Assembly: GCF_902702775.1 (NCBI RefSeq)
Contig: NZ_LR738724.1
Location: forward strand, 1,860,001-1,924,000
Length of the DNA: 64,000 nt
Origin: Streptococcus suis
GTDB lineage: Bacteria > Bacillota > Bacilli > Lactobacillales > Streptococcaceae
Reading direction: 5' to 3'
Shown: positions 46,419 through 55,995 of the stretch, in pieces
How positions within the stretch are numbered: position 1 is the first letter of the stretch
Layout: the number at the start of each line of letters is the position of its first letter
The notes under the pieces: generated by a model
The model's database searches: none
Told to the model about the DNA's origin: nothing
Seen by the model: the letters and a program-made list of their open reading frames with translations, nothing else
Position numbers and translations under genes: made by a program

Positions 46419-48560
46419 ATGCATACCTCCATCGTTTCAACCATTGACACCCGCTATGGTACTTATAACTCACATGCCTTTTCAAACGGAAATACCCTGC
46501 CATTGACAGGTGCCCCTTTCGGCATGAATTATTTTGCTCCCCAGACCAGCGACCAGACTGGAAACTGGTGGTTCAATCCCTATGAACCTGTCTATCAAGG
46601 CATTCGCTTGACCCATCAACCCAGTCCTTGGTTGGGAGATTTTTCCTCCCTCCTATTGACGCCTGTCACAGGCGAATTAAGCCGAGATAGCCTCTTTCAC
46701 CGTCAATCTAGCTACCAACTGGATCAGGCTGTTTTCCGACCTGACCTTCTTCAATTACAATCCAACCGCTATCGCTTGATAAGCCGTTTAGCTCCCAGCC
46801 GATACGGATCCAGTTTTGAGATAGCGTCTTTTGCTAACCAGCCTGTCGGAATAGTCTTCTATTCATCTGGAAAATCCATTTATCGACTGCTCAATCCTCA
46901 TCAATTGCTCATTCAGATTTTTCAGGTCAGCGCCTGCCAATCCCCTGATTTCTGCATGTATGCTCTCCTAGAATTTGAAGAGGAAATAACAGAATGTTAC
47001 CATCTGGTCAAGGATCGCAAGATAGCTAAAACGGAAGTGGTGGGAGAAGATTTGCACCTTCGCATCAACTTCTCAAGCACTTCTATCAAGGGGCGTTTGG
47101 CTACCTCTTTTATCAGCCCTGAGCAGGCCGCCTTTCTATTGAAAGATGTTCCTGACTTCCCCCAAGCCCAAAAACAGGCGGAAAGCAACTGGAACCAACT
47201 ACTGGGCCGTGTTCAGATTCGTGACAAAAAAACAGAAGACATCAATTTCTTCTACCACTGCCTCTATCGTTGCCTACTTTACCCACAGACTTTCTACGAA
47301 CCTAGTCCTGATGGACAAGCCATTCATTTTGACCCTATCAGCAACCAGGCCAAACTAGGCAAATTTTTCACCAACAACGGCTACTGGGACACCTTCCGTT
47401 CCTCCTATCCCCTGCTTTCACTTATCTACCCAGACTATTTGGAAGAGTTTCTCCACGGCATTCTCCAACACTATCGAGATACTGGATTTTTACCCAAATG
47501 GCTATCACCAGACGAACGCGGTATCATGCCAGGAACTCTTGTAGATGGAGTCATTGCTGATGCGGCCTGCAAGGGACTTGTTCCTGATTTGATGGAAGAT
47601 TTTCTCCAGGCCATGATAGAAACCAGTCAAAAGACCGATGCGGATCAGCGCTACGGTCGCCATGGTAGTCAGATTTACCGCCAGTTAAACTATCTCCCTC
47701 TTGATTTCAACGAATCTGTGAGCCATTCTCTTGATTATGCCTACAGTGATTGGGCTATCAGCCAAGTAGCAGAAAAACTGGAGCAGGACCAACTGGCTAA
47801 GCAGTACGCTCAAATGAGCCTGGGCTACCGACAGTTATTCGATAGCCAAACAGGTCTCATGCGTGCCAAGGATAGACAGAAACAATTCCGAGCAGATTTT
47901 TCCCCTCTAAGCTGGGGAAGAGACTATGCCGAATGTTCTGCCCTACAAGCAACCCTGTCTGTCTTTCATGACATCGATGGACTGATCGAATTGATGGGCG
48001 GAAAAGAAGCCTTTACCACCTACCTCATCCAACTGTGCAATCAGGAAGCTTTTTTCTCACCTGAACAGTACGGCTACGAAATCCACGAAATGTCTGAAAT
48101 GGCACAAGCCAATCTCGGTCAGCTTGCTATTTCAAATCAACCGAGCTTCCATATCCCTTATCTTTTCCAATGGTCCACCAAACCAGAATACACTAGTCTG
48201 CTCATTCACAAAATCAGACAAACAGCTTTCAAGACAGGTTTTCAAGCCTATCCAGGTGACGAGGATAATGGTAGCCTTTCAGCCTGGTACATTTTCTCCT
48301 GTCTAGGCTTCTATCCTGTCTGTCCAGGAAAAGCTGACTACCAAATCGGACTACCGCATTTTAAGGAAGTAGACTTGCTACTTGCAGATCAACACAAGCT
48401 GACCATTTCTACTCCAAAGAGCGATGCAAATTTCCAATTTGTCAAGCAAGTTTCATTAGACACACAAGTCATCCAAACCATCAAGCATGACCAACTGATA
48501 AAATCAAACTGCCTAGAATTTGACCTATCTATACTTCCAAGTAAGGAGCCATACTCTTAG
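46419..48560 (+). CDS. GH92 alpha-1,2-mannosidase
   Basis: 713 residues, no signal peptide. DTRYGTYNSHAFSNGNTLPL near the start, FFTNNGYWDTFRSSYPL near 310 and the calcium/catalytic block GDEDNGSLSAWYIFSCLGFYPVCPG pattern near 615 define GH92 (like pneumococcal SP_2145). Trims alpha-1,2-mannose from high-mannose glycans in the cytoplasm. Divergent from the other glycosidases; its promoter region is occupied by the inverted-repeat element. Ribosome binding site AAAGGAT. Confidence 0.92.
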   Translation: MHTSIVSTIDTRYGTYNSHAFSNGNTLPLTGAPFGMNYFAPQTSDQTGNWWFNPYEPVYQGIRLTHQPSPWLGDFSSLLLTPVTGELSRDSLFHRQSSYQLDQAVFRPDLLQLQSNRYRLISRLAPSRYGSSFEIASFANQPVGIVFYSSGKSIYRLLNPHQLLIQIFQVSACQSPDFCMYALLEFEEEITECYHLVKDRKIAKTEVVGEDLHLRINFSSTSIKGRLATSFISPEQAAFLLKDVPDFPQAQKQAESNWNQLLGRVQIRDKKTEDINFFYHCLYRCLLYPQTFYEPSPDGQAIHFDPISNQAKLGKFFTNNGYWDTFRSSYPLLSLIYPDYLEEFLHGILQHYRDTGFLPKWLSPDERGIMPGTLVDGVIADAACKGLVPDLMEDFLQAMIETSQKTDADQRYGRHGSQIYRQLNYLPLDFNESVSHSLDYAYSDWAISQVAEKLEQDQLAKQYAQMSLGYRQLFDSQTGLMRAKDRQKQFRADFSPLSWGRDYAECSALQATLSVFHDIDGLIELMGGKEAFTTYLIQLCNQEAFFSPEQYGYEIHEMSEMAQANLGQLAISNQPSFHIPYLFQWSTKPEYTSLLIHKIRQTAFKTGFQAYPGDEDNGSLSAWYIFSCLGFYPVCPGKADYQIGLPHFKEVDLLLADQHKLTISTPKSDANFQFVKQVSLDTQVIQTIKHDQLIKSNCLEFDLSILPSKEPYS

Positions 48561-48563
48561 AAC

Positions 48564-48599
48564 AATAAATAGTCAGGGAACAAACCCTGACTATTTATT
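48564..48599. terminator. Bidirectional terminator between GH92 and GH85 genes
   Basis: Perfect 15-bp stem AATAAATAGTCAGGG / CCCTGACTATTTATT with 6-nt loop, serving both convergent genes. Confidence 0.85.
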
Positions 48600-51500
48600 T
48601 TATTCACCTTGCTTTCTGAGCTTAGCTAACTGAGATAGGCCAGCCAGAGCCATACCAACTAACCCAAGAAGGACATACTTCTCCTGATAGGTATCACCAG
48701 TTTGTGGAAGACCGCTCTTCTGCAGAGAAGCATCTCTGATCTGCTTTTCAACCTGCGGGCTATTTTCTACCATTAAAGTCTTCTCCTGCTGGATAGGCAA
48801 ACCGCTGCCGACCTCCACTATTTTCGGCTGACTCTCATTAGCAACTGTTCGTGAATACAGCTCGCGACGGCCATCACTATAGACTAGGTGAGCTACCATC
48901 ATTTGACCATCCGCCCCCTCCTGAACAATTCGCTCTTTGCCCAGTGGCAAATCAGTGCTGGTCCGTTTGATGACTTGTCTCGGCACCAGCTCATAGGTCA
49001 AATCCATCCTCGGTTTTTCAGGAGTCAGTAAATTCTTAGACTCCATCGAATCTCTTGTACCGACATGCGTTACCAGACTAGACTGTTCAAACAAATCAGT
49101 CCATTCATTGAGCAGCTCCTTCATCTCATCTGGACGAATACTATCTGAACCCAAAATTTTCTCAGTTTTTTCAAGTAAAGAACTCAGCTCAGAAGAATTT
49201 ATAGGCGTATCTATTCCTTTCACCTCTTGGATTAGCTGATTGAGACGTCCAAGATCTGCTTGGTAAAGTTTCTCCCCATCCAGCTCTCCTAACTGTTTCT
49301 CTAAAAGAGTTTGAGCGGCTTCAACCTGCTCGACTGTCCGATTGGTATCTGCTACCACAGACTGAGCTTCTTCCAAGGCAGTTTGCAAGGCAAGTTGTGT
49401 CTGCTCACTAGAATAGAGATAGGCTGTTTGGGTTTGTAGAGCCTCAATTTCTGCTATTTTCTGCTTTAGATACTCATCATTGACGATTGGCTTCGGTGAA
49501 ACAAGGACATCAAATGAAGTCTCCAAACCAGCATACCGTAAACCTAGGCTCTGACGCCCCTCTTTACGGGAATCGAAACCAACAATTTCTACTCCAGCTT
49601 CTGTCAAAGAGAAGGACTGAGTTGACTCATCGTCATAGATAATAACAAATCGACCATTTGTGATATCCAAATCATCTCCTACAACATACTGCACTTTTGG
49701 TAACTGTTGGATTTCTAGACCGACTGCTTTTTTCTCACCTTGGGCTATATCTTCAACAACATATACCGTCAGTGGCTGAGCAAGTGTTTCGCCTAGATAA
49801 GAAACGGTCAATGTTTGTTCACCTAATTTTTGCGGATCATATCCCCTTACTGTAACTGCCGGATTGGTGGTATTCACTCGTTCAGCAGGCCAATCTCCTT
49901 CAAAAGCTACACGGAATTGTGCTCCTGCAAGCGATAAAGGACTACCTTGTCGGTAAACTTTTTTCTCTAGGGGAGCTATCCATTCCATCGCTTTCACGAC
50001 TTTTTCACCTTGCGGAACGCGAATGGCCAATAGATTGCTCCAATCCTTTCCTTCCTCCAGAGTACGGTAGTAAATGAACTCAGGCAGGGACTCAAAGCGA
50101 ATCGGGTCGAATATAAGATTTCCTGACTCTGTCGATTCCAATTCTGCCAGTGGTTTTACGGCATCTGAACTAGAATAAAGTGCTATTTTCCGATTGGCAG
50201 GGACATCCTTGAAACCTACTTGAATCTGATGATTACCGAGATGGCGAGCAACAGCATGGGTCATCGGAATGTTTTGTGTCTCCATGTCCAATTCTTCATA
50301 CATACGCCAATTATAAATACGAATGGCCTTCCAAGGAGTGCCATTATCAGAAGTCAAGACATCCAAACGCCATTCCTGCGCTCGAATTGGCTTGTCCAAT
50401 ACGATGTCTGTTACATGATCACGATTGCCACGAACTTCTTTGGCTAACACCCAGTCACCATTCTCATTTTTATAATAGAGATCGAAATCCTTGGTGTTCA
50501 TTAAGCCATCATTGACCGATTCACCACCTGCACCAGCATGATCCATAGCCCATCGCACGACTGTCCGAGGTTGGGTCAAACGAATATCTACATGGCCACT
50601 CAATTGATGGGAAGACCATTTATCTGACAGACTGGTGATGGTCCCATTCAACATGCCCTCAATGCCTTCTCCACCTTCTTTTTTTGCAAAACTTGAACCG
50701 ATGACTTCTGCTCCGAGAACAATGTTTTCTGCCAATGGTTTAGGAAGGCTAGTATCTTTCACCGTCATTTCCCAATCAAAGATAAACTCCCCAGCTTCCG
50801 AACGCAAACCGTTTTTCCCAACGGCATGAACTTTCAAAGCCTGGGTTCGACCTTCTGCCTGAGCAGAACGAACTAGCTGAGGGAGGTAAATCCTTGTATT
50901 AGAAGAACCTGTCAGCAATTTCCACTGTCCGTCAACCTGCGCATAGACTTCATAATAGTCTGCATCATCTGTCCCTGTAAAGCTAATCACAGCTTCAGCA
51001 TCTTGGGCATTCTTCAATCGCTTAGCAAGGACTTGGCCATCTTTCGGTGCAGTAGGTGAATTTTCTTGGTCATAAACAGCCAACTGCCCTAAACGAAAAT
51101 CAAAATCCGACAGCGCTGCTTCATTTTCAACAACCACTTGGATACCGTACACTGTCTTTCCTGCCAGACTAGATAAATCAAAAGTCTGATCTTGCCAATC
51201 TCCTGATAGTTTAAGCAAGCGCCACGCTTCTTTATTCGCAAATTGATAATCTGGTTCAAGCGCTAGAGCTAGGGAGATATTTGCACCTTGCCCTCCTTTG
51301 TGCGCAACCCTTAAACGACTTGTTTCTGATAGAGGAATCTTGGTGGAATACAACTTAACTTCCTGCTTACCATTCTTTTCCAAATTGCCTGTAAAACGAA
51401 GAGAGTTGCCCCCATTATAGGCATCATCAAAATCATAAGCCGCAGCAAGCTTTTCACCACTTGCTTCAATCCACCACCGCCAGGTTGGTAAAATACCAGA

Positions 51501-53075
51501 CACAGAGCGATAATTCCATTCCCCATCCTTGGCAACCTTGCCATCTACAAACCATTTTTTCCCGTGCCCTGTATTAAAGGAACTATTGAAATTACTGCTT
51601 GTAATAGCCGTCTTATCCGCAATGAGATTTGCCAAGCCATACCAATTTTTATCCGAAGGTTTCTGCTTGGTTGGATCACCTTGATAGCCTGTAAAGAAGA
51701 TATTCTCATTCTCATGATAATCCTCACCCGTCGCACCCAAACTTGTAATGGTATCTGGCGCAAACAGACCGAGTGATAATTTCAATTTCCCATTTTCATC
51801 AAACAGAGCATCCCAGTTAATTTGCGTTTTGTAAGAGCCTCCCCGTTGCAATTCAAATCCAGCAAAAATATCAAATGGATCTCGACCGATTCGTTTCGCC
51901 ACTTCGATTGAATAGTTATTTTTCGCCCGTGTCCAGTTAAAATTCGCAAAGAAACGATCCGCAGGGACCTTGTCTCCTTCCTTTTCCATAAACGGATAGT
52001 TGTACTCACCCAAACCATCTTCGTGATAGCGACCATATTCGTAGGTCATGGCATCATACCAAGAATACGTAATCGGATAACCAATCGATTCTGCATATTC
52101 CTTGGTATAGAGCATGAAGTTTCTCATTGTTTCCCCTAATGGTTGAACCATGCTTCCTGTAGTCTCTTGATTAATGAAATAACCATCGAAACCATAGTAT
52201 TTTGCCATATCTACCAACTTACGAGCCACAGGAAAACTTCCATCAGGATCCTGTCTCATAGAAGCCACAAACTTCTCTTGGTCTTCAATACTACTGGACC
52301 AATTGTAGAAAATCGTTCCCAAAACAGGCACACCATTGCGGTGTCCAGCATCAATGACGTCTGGGCTAGGAATCAAGCCTTCCCAAAATACCATTGAATC
52401 AATATACTGCCAGTAATCAAAGGCATAGGCTTTAAACTCTTCTCCCCCAACAGAGGCATGGTCTTTCGCCTTAGAGTTGGTATTTGAAAGAGCTTCTACC
52501 TTTGCATTCTCATTGGCTCTCTCATTGACGACATGCCCTCTAAAGCGCTCAACCAACTCTACAGAAGCACGGTTCAAATCATCATCTGGACGAGCACCCG
52601 GCTCCCAGGCAAGCACCTGATCCCAGTTGTCAAACTTAATCTCTTTCGGACGAATTCCTTGATCCTCTACCTGAGGAAAATCAGAAAGCAACAGACCAAA
52701 ATCCGAAGAATCTATCTCTTTATCTTCCGCTTCCTCTGTATCCTCTAGTTTATTTTCTGGATTATCAGACGGAGTTGAAGGTAGTTTTTCTTCTCTACTA
52801 TCTGATACAGATACTTCTCCATTCAACTCTTCGGTCACCGCTTTCTCATCTGCTGAAATTGGTGATATTCCTTCCTCAGCTTCGGTCTTTTCCACATGTT
52901 CGTTCCCTACCGAAGAGAGCTCAACAGCTGGCTCTGACAAGCTGTCCACATTTTCTAGCTGGTCCGCAGAAACCTGTGTCCCAAATAAGGTCGCACCAAT
53001 CAAAACAGAACAGGCACCTATTGTAAATTTTCGAATACCGAATCGCTCACGTTTGTCGAAATCACATTTTGTCAT
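48600..53075 (-). CDS. Cell-wall-anchored GH85 endo-beta-N-acetylglucosaminidase (EndoD-like)
   Basis: 1491 residues. YSIRK-like signal (FGIRKFTIGACS at 12-23, cleavage near 38), acidic linker, GH85 domain (about 140-500) with catalytic Asn302 and Glu304 in FINQET, beta-sandwich modules (about 500-930), Ig-like repeats around 1000-1200, a FIVAR-like helical stretch, a G5-like segment near 1380, and the sortase motif LPQTG followed by a hydrophobic tail and LRKQGE. It cuts between the two core GlcNAc of N-glycans on host glycoproteins, supplying substrate for the importer and mannosidases. Separate transcript, convergent with GH92. Confidence 0.93.
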   Translation of the reverse strand: MTKCDFDKRERFGIRKFTIGACSVLIGATLFGTQVSADQLENVDSLSEPAVELSSVGNEHVEKTEAEEGISPISADEKAVTEELNGEVSVSDSREEKLPSTPSDNPENKLEDTEEAEDKEIDSSDFGLLLSDFPQVEDQGIRPKEIKFDNWDQVLAWEPGARPDDDLNRASVELVERFRGHVVNERANENAKVEALSNTNSKAKDHASVGGEEFKAYAFDYWQYIDSMVFWEGLIPSPDVIDAGHRNGVPVLGTIFYNWSSSIEDQEKFVASMRQDPDGSFPVARKLVDMAKYYGFDGYFINQETTGSMVQPLGETMRNFMLYTKEYAESIGYPITYSWYDAMTYEYGRYHEDGLGEYNYPFMEKEGDKVPADRFFANFNWTRAKNNYSIEVAKRIGRDPFDIFAGFELQRGGSYKTQINWDALFDENGKLKLSLGLFAPDTITSLGATGEDYHENENIFFTGYQGDPTKQKPSDKNWYGLANLIADKTAITSSNFNSSFNTGHGKKWFVDGKVAKDGEWNYRSVSGILPTWRWWIEASGEKLAAAYDFDDAYNGGNSLRFTGNLEKNGKQEVKLYSTKIPLSETSRLRVAHKGGQGANISLALALEPDYQFANKEAWRLLKLSGDWQDQTFDLSSLAGKTVYGIQVVVENEAALSDFDFRLGQLAVYDQENSPTAPKDGQVLAKRLKNAQDAEAVISFTGTDDADYYEVYAQVDGQWKLLTGSSNTRIYLPQLVRSAQAEGRTQALKVHAVGKNGLRSEAGEFIFDWEMTVKDTSLPKPLAENIVLGAEVIGSSFAKKEGGEGIEGMLNGTITSLSDKWSSHQLSGHVDIRLTQPRTVVRWAMDHAGAGGESVNDGLMNTKDFDLYYKNENGDWVLAKEVRGNRDHVTDIVLDKPIRAQEWRLDVLTSDNGTPWKAIRIYNWRMYEELDMETQNIPMTHAVARHLGNHQIQVGFKDVPANRKIALYSSSDAVKPLAELESTESGNLIFDPIRFESLPEFIYYRTLEEGKDWSNLLAIRVPQGEKVVKAMEWIAPLEKKVYRQGSPLSLAGAQFRVAFEGDWPAERVNTTNPAVTVRGYDPQKLGEQTLTVSYLGETLAQPLTVYVVEDIAQGEKKAVGLEIQQLPKVQYVVGDDLDITNGRFVIIYDDESTQSFSLTEAGVEIVGFDSRKEGRQSLGLRYAGLETSFDVLVSPKPIVNDEYLKQKIAEIEALQTQTAYLYSSEQTQLALQTALEEAQSVVADTNRTVEQVEAAQTLLEKQLGELDGEKLYQADLGRLNQLIQEVKGIDTPINSSELSSLLEKTEKILGSDSIRPDEMKELLNEWTDLFEQSSLVTHVGTRDSMESKNLLTPEKPRMDLTYELVPRQVIKRTSTDLPLGKERIVQEGADGQMMVAHLVYSDGRRELYSRTVANESQPKIVEVGSGLPIQQEKTLMVENSPQVEKQIRDASLQKSGLPQTGDTYQEKYVLLGLVGMALAGLSQLAKLRKQGE

Positions 53076-53290
53076 ATTTTCCTCCTACACAATTCTAGTG
53101 CTACAGCTATTCTCAATTTACTCCTTTCCAGATCATAGTTGGCACATGCTACCTTTGATAGAACAGCTATCACACGAAGTTTATCAGGTTTTATTAATTC
53201 CATTGTACAGAGGAAAAATATGACCTTCAAGCCCTCATGGTCCCCTTCTTTAAATCAGATAAAAAGAACTTTAGTTTAGAGAAAACAAAA

Positions 53291-53310
53291 AAGAGGAAGT
53301 TTCCCTCCTC
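53291..53310 (-). terminator. Terminator of cysS-mrnC
   Basis: GAGGA-GGGAAACT-TCCTC hairpin with TTTTTTG on the minus strand, 12 bp after the mrnC stop. Confidence 0.75.
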
Positions 53311-53320
53311 ATTGTCTTAG

Positions 53321-53719
53321 TTAATTATTTTCTACAAACTCAATACACCAGCCCACCAGTTCATCCAGGCGTTCCATCTGCTCGGTCATGTGCAAATAGC
53401 CCAAAACCGCCTCAAAACCTGTGGACATTCGATAGGTGACCACATCCGCATTCTTAGCCTTGGTGTGGCTATTGGCATTACGCCCCCGCTTGTAGATTTC
53501 TTCCTCTTTTTCGGTCAATAGCTGAGCTTCTAAGAGGGCAGAAATCAGGCTTGCCTGAGCCTTAGCCGAGACGTATTTGTTAGCCTCACCGTGCAATTTA
53601 TTAGGCTTGGTCAGCCCCTTGAAAATCAAGTGCCGTCTGATATACATGGAATAGACAGCATCCCCTTCAAAAGCCAGGGCAATACCGTTGATGAGATTGA
53701 CATCTACTGCCTTAGTCAC
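53321..53719 (-). CDS. mrnC: Mini-ribonuclease 3
   Basis: 132 residues, a RNase III catalytic domain without dsRBD: NGIALAFEGDAVYSMYIRRH (acidic signature), LHGEANKYVSAKAQA and STGFEAVLGYLHM. Matures 23S rRNA in Firmicutes. Starts with GTG 53719 after GAGGTG, overlapping the cysS stop by 8 nt. Confidence 0.92.
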   Translation of the reverse strand: MTKAVDVNLINGIALAFEGDAVYSMYIRRHLIFKGLTKPNKLHGEANKYVSAKAQASLISALLEAQLLTEKEEEIYKRGRNANSHTKAKNADVVTYRMSTGFEAVLGYLHMTEQMERLDELVGWCIEFVENN

Positions 53720-55055
53720 GTGTCCACCTCACACCATCCTTGGTATCCAAGAGCTTGATGCCCTGGGCTTCCAATTCATCACGAATGCGGTCAGCCGTCG
53801 CAAAATCCCGATTGGCACGCGCTGCTTGACGTTCTTCTATTAATGCTTCAATCTCGCTGTCCAAGACTTCTTCTTCAAAGACAATACCGAACACTTGCAG
53901 CATGTTTCCAAAGGCTACTTTTACAGTTTCATCGTAGTTGCCAGAGTTGATCCATTTGGCAAAGTCAAAGATAGCCGTAATCCCATTTGCCGCATTGAAA
54001 TCATCATCCATTGCCGCTTCAAAGGCTGCCAAATGCAATTCAAGACCTGACTTATCCACAGAGTTTTGCACAGGTTGTGTATAAGTATTTTTTAGATATT
54101 TGAGATTGATTTCCGCATCTGAAATAGCCTTCTCAGTGTAGTTGAGTGGACGGCGGTAGTGCTGGGTCGATAGGAAGAATCGCAAGACCTGACCGTCAAT
54201 TTGCTCCAACATATCATGGGCTGTCAGGAAATTGCCCAAGGACTTGGACATCTTCTCATCATTGATATTGAGCATGGCATTGTGCATCCAGTAGTTGGCA
54301 AAGGTTTGCCCTGTTTTGCACTCAGACTGGGCGATCTCATTGGTATGGTGAGGGAATTCCAAGTCCGCACCACCACCGTGAATATCAATGGTATCTCCCA
54401 AAATCTCTGTCGCCATAACCGAACACTCGATATGCCAACCTGGACGACCTGCTCCCCAAGGACTTTCCCAATAAACTTCGCCTGGCTTGGCAGTTTTCCA
54501 CAGGGCAAAGTCGAAGGGGTGTTCTTTGAGTTGACCTTCTCCCTCAACACGACCAGAAGCCCCAGCTTCTAAGTCAGGCAGCGTTTTGTTGGCCAAACGA
54601 GCATAATTCTCAGCCTTTTCCACACGGAAATAAACATCGCCAGCCGCTTCATAAGCGTATCCCTTGTCAATCAAGACCTGCACAAAATCAATGATTTCAT
54701 CCATGTAGTCAATAACGCGAGGATTTTTGGTAGCTGGTTTGACACCTAACTTTGCCACATCTTCCTTGAAAGCTGCGATAAACTTATCAGAAAGTTCCTT
54801 GGTTGTCATGCCTGCTTCATTAGCAGCTTTGATAATCTTGTCATCCACATCCGTAAAGTTAGAAATGTACGCTACATCAAAGCCACGGTATTCAAAATAG
54901 CGGCGGATGGTATCAAAAGCCACGACACTACGGGCATTTCCGATATGGATATAGTTGTAAACCGTTGGACCGCAAACATACATCTTGACCTTACCCTCTT
55001 CCAAGGGCACAAAGTCACGCAAACTGCGAGTCATGGTATCGTAAATTTTAATCAT
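53712..55055 (-). CDS. cysS: Cysteinyl-tRNA synthetase
   Basis: 447 residues, class I. HIGH-type motif YIHIGNAR near 35, zinc ligands CGPTVY and GWHIECSVMA, HTNEIAQSE and the KMSKS motif (DEKMSKSLGN) are intact. Downstream of cysE and translationally coupled to mrnC, as in other streptococci. Confidence 0.96.
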   Translation of the reverse strand: MIKIYDTMTRSLRDFVPLEEGKVKMYVCGPTVYNYIHIGNARSVVAFDTIRRYFEYRGFDVAYISNFTDVDDKIIKAANEAGMTTKELSDKFIAAFKEDVAKLGVKPATKNPRVIDYMDEIIDFVQVLIDKGYAYEAAGDVYFRVEKAENYARLANKTLPDLEAGASGRVEGEGQLKEHPFDFALWKTAKPGEVYWESPWGAGRPGWHIECSVMATEILGDTIDIHGGGADLEFPHHTNEIAQSECKTGQTFANYWMHNAMLNINDEKMSKSLGNFLTAHDMLEQIDGQVLRFFLSTQHYRRPLNYTEKAISDAEINLKYLKNTYTQPVQNSVDKSGLELHLAAFEAAMDDDFNAANGITAIFDFAKWINSGNYDETVKVAFGNMLQVFGIVFEEEVLDSEIEALIEERQAARANRDFATADRIRDELEAQGIKLLDTKDGVRWTRD

Positions 55056-55065
55056 AGTTTCTCCA

Positions 55066-55251
55066 TTACTTCTGAGTATTCTTTAGGACTTGATACTTTT
55101 GATACAATTTTACTAGCCAATAAGCTGTCACTGCCAGCCAAATCATCCCTAGCTGCCAGTTTCCTTGGGAAAACTTAAGGATAGATAGAATTGTTCCAGC
55201 GATGGAGGTCAACACATAAGGCCAGTTTTGTCTTACTAATTTTTTTAACAT
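55066..55251 (-). CDS. Small conserved membrane protein
   Basis: 61 residues: basic N-terminus (MLKKLVRQNW), two hydrophobic helices (YVLTSIAGTILSILKF and LGMIWLAVTAYWLVKLY) and a basic tail. Lies between cysE and cysS, where related streptococci also have a short ORF. Function unknown. Confidence 0.65.
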   Translation of the reverse strand: MLKKLVRQNWPYVLTSIAGTILSILKFSQGNWQLGMIWLAVTAYWLVKLYQKYQVLKNTQK

Positions 55252-55324
55252 GATGTACTTTCTAATTTTCTTGCAATCGCCATAGCCACTTCAAAGAAGG
55301 TCATACTGTCAGCCATCCGCTTTC

Positions 55325-55942
55325 CTACAAATGTGACGAACGGTGGCTGGCTTCTCGTAATTCCGCAAGCTTAGTCGTGTAGTGTTCACGGCCATCTTCC
55401 ATGTCATGAATGACCTTCTCATCTTTTTGACCGTGTACACGGACAATTTTAGCTGGCATACCGACCACTGTCACATCTGCTGGAACATCGGCTAGGACAA
55501 CGGCAGCTGCACCCACTTTAGCATTTTCTCCGATTTCAACTGGTCCAATAACCTGTGCGTGTGCAGAAACAAGGGCACCCTTTCGGACAGTTGGATGGCG
55601 TTTACCCGTATCCTTTCCTGTTCCACCAAGCGTTACGCCGTGGTAGAGCATGACACCAGACTCAATAATAGCTGTCTCACCGATAACCAAACCAGCTCCA
55701 TGGTCAATGAAGACTCCCGAAGCAATCTCGGCACCTGGATGAATCTCAATATTGGTCCAAAAGCGCCAAAATTGGCTGTGCATCCGAGCCAAGAGTTTAA
55801 AGCCTTTTTTCCACATCCAATGGGACAGACGGTGGGCAGCCAAGGCCTTGACACCTGGGTAGGTCAAAAGAACTTCCAAGGTCGTCCGTGCTGCCGGATC
55901 TTTTTCTTTTACAATCTCAATGGTGTCCTTCCACCAACCCAT
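55325..55942 (-). CDS. cysE: Serine O-acetyltransferase
   Basis: 205 residues. Left-handed beta-helix hexapeptide repeats with IDHGAGLVIGETAIIESG, HGVTLGGTGKD and ILGNAKVGAAAV-like repeats; catalyses the first step of cysteine synthesis from serine and acetyl-CoA. ATG 55942 lies 5 nt after AAGGAG; a GTG 6 nt upstream overlaps that site. Just downstream of pnp. Confidence 0.94.
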   Translation of the reverse strand: MGWWKDTIEIVKEKDPAARTTLEVLLTYPGVKALAAHRLSHWMWKKGFKLLARMHSQFWRFWTNIEIHPGAEIASGVFIDHGAGLVIGETAIIESGVMLYHGVTLGGTGKDTGKRHPTVRKGALVSAHAQVIGPVEIGENAKVGAAAVVLADVPADVTVVGMPAKIVRVHGQKDEKVIHDMEDGREHYTTKLAELREASHRSSHL

Positions 55943-55995
55943 AGTCACTCCTTCTAGCGAGAAGACAAGCCCGCTACCGAACTTGTCTACTCAGC

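Noticed and set aside
55252..55324. 23-codon ORF between cysE and the small membrane protein (MADSMTFFEVAM)
   Set aside because: Too short and without homology I can recall; ribosome binding site weak.
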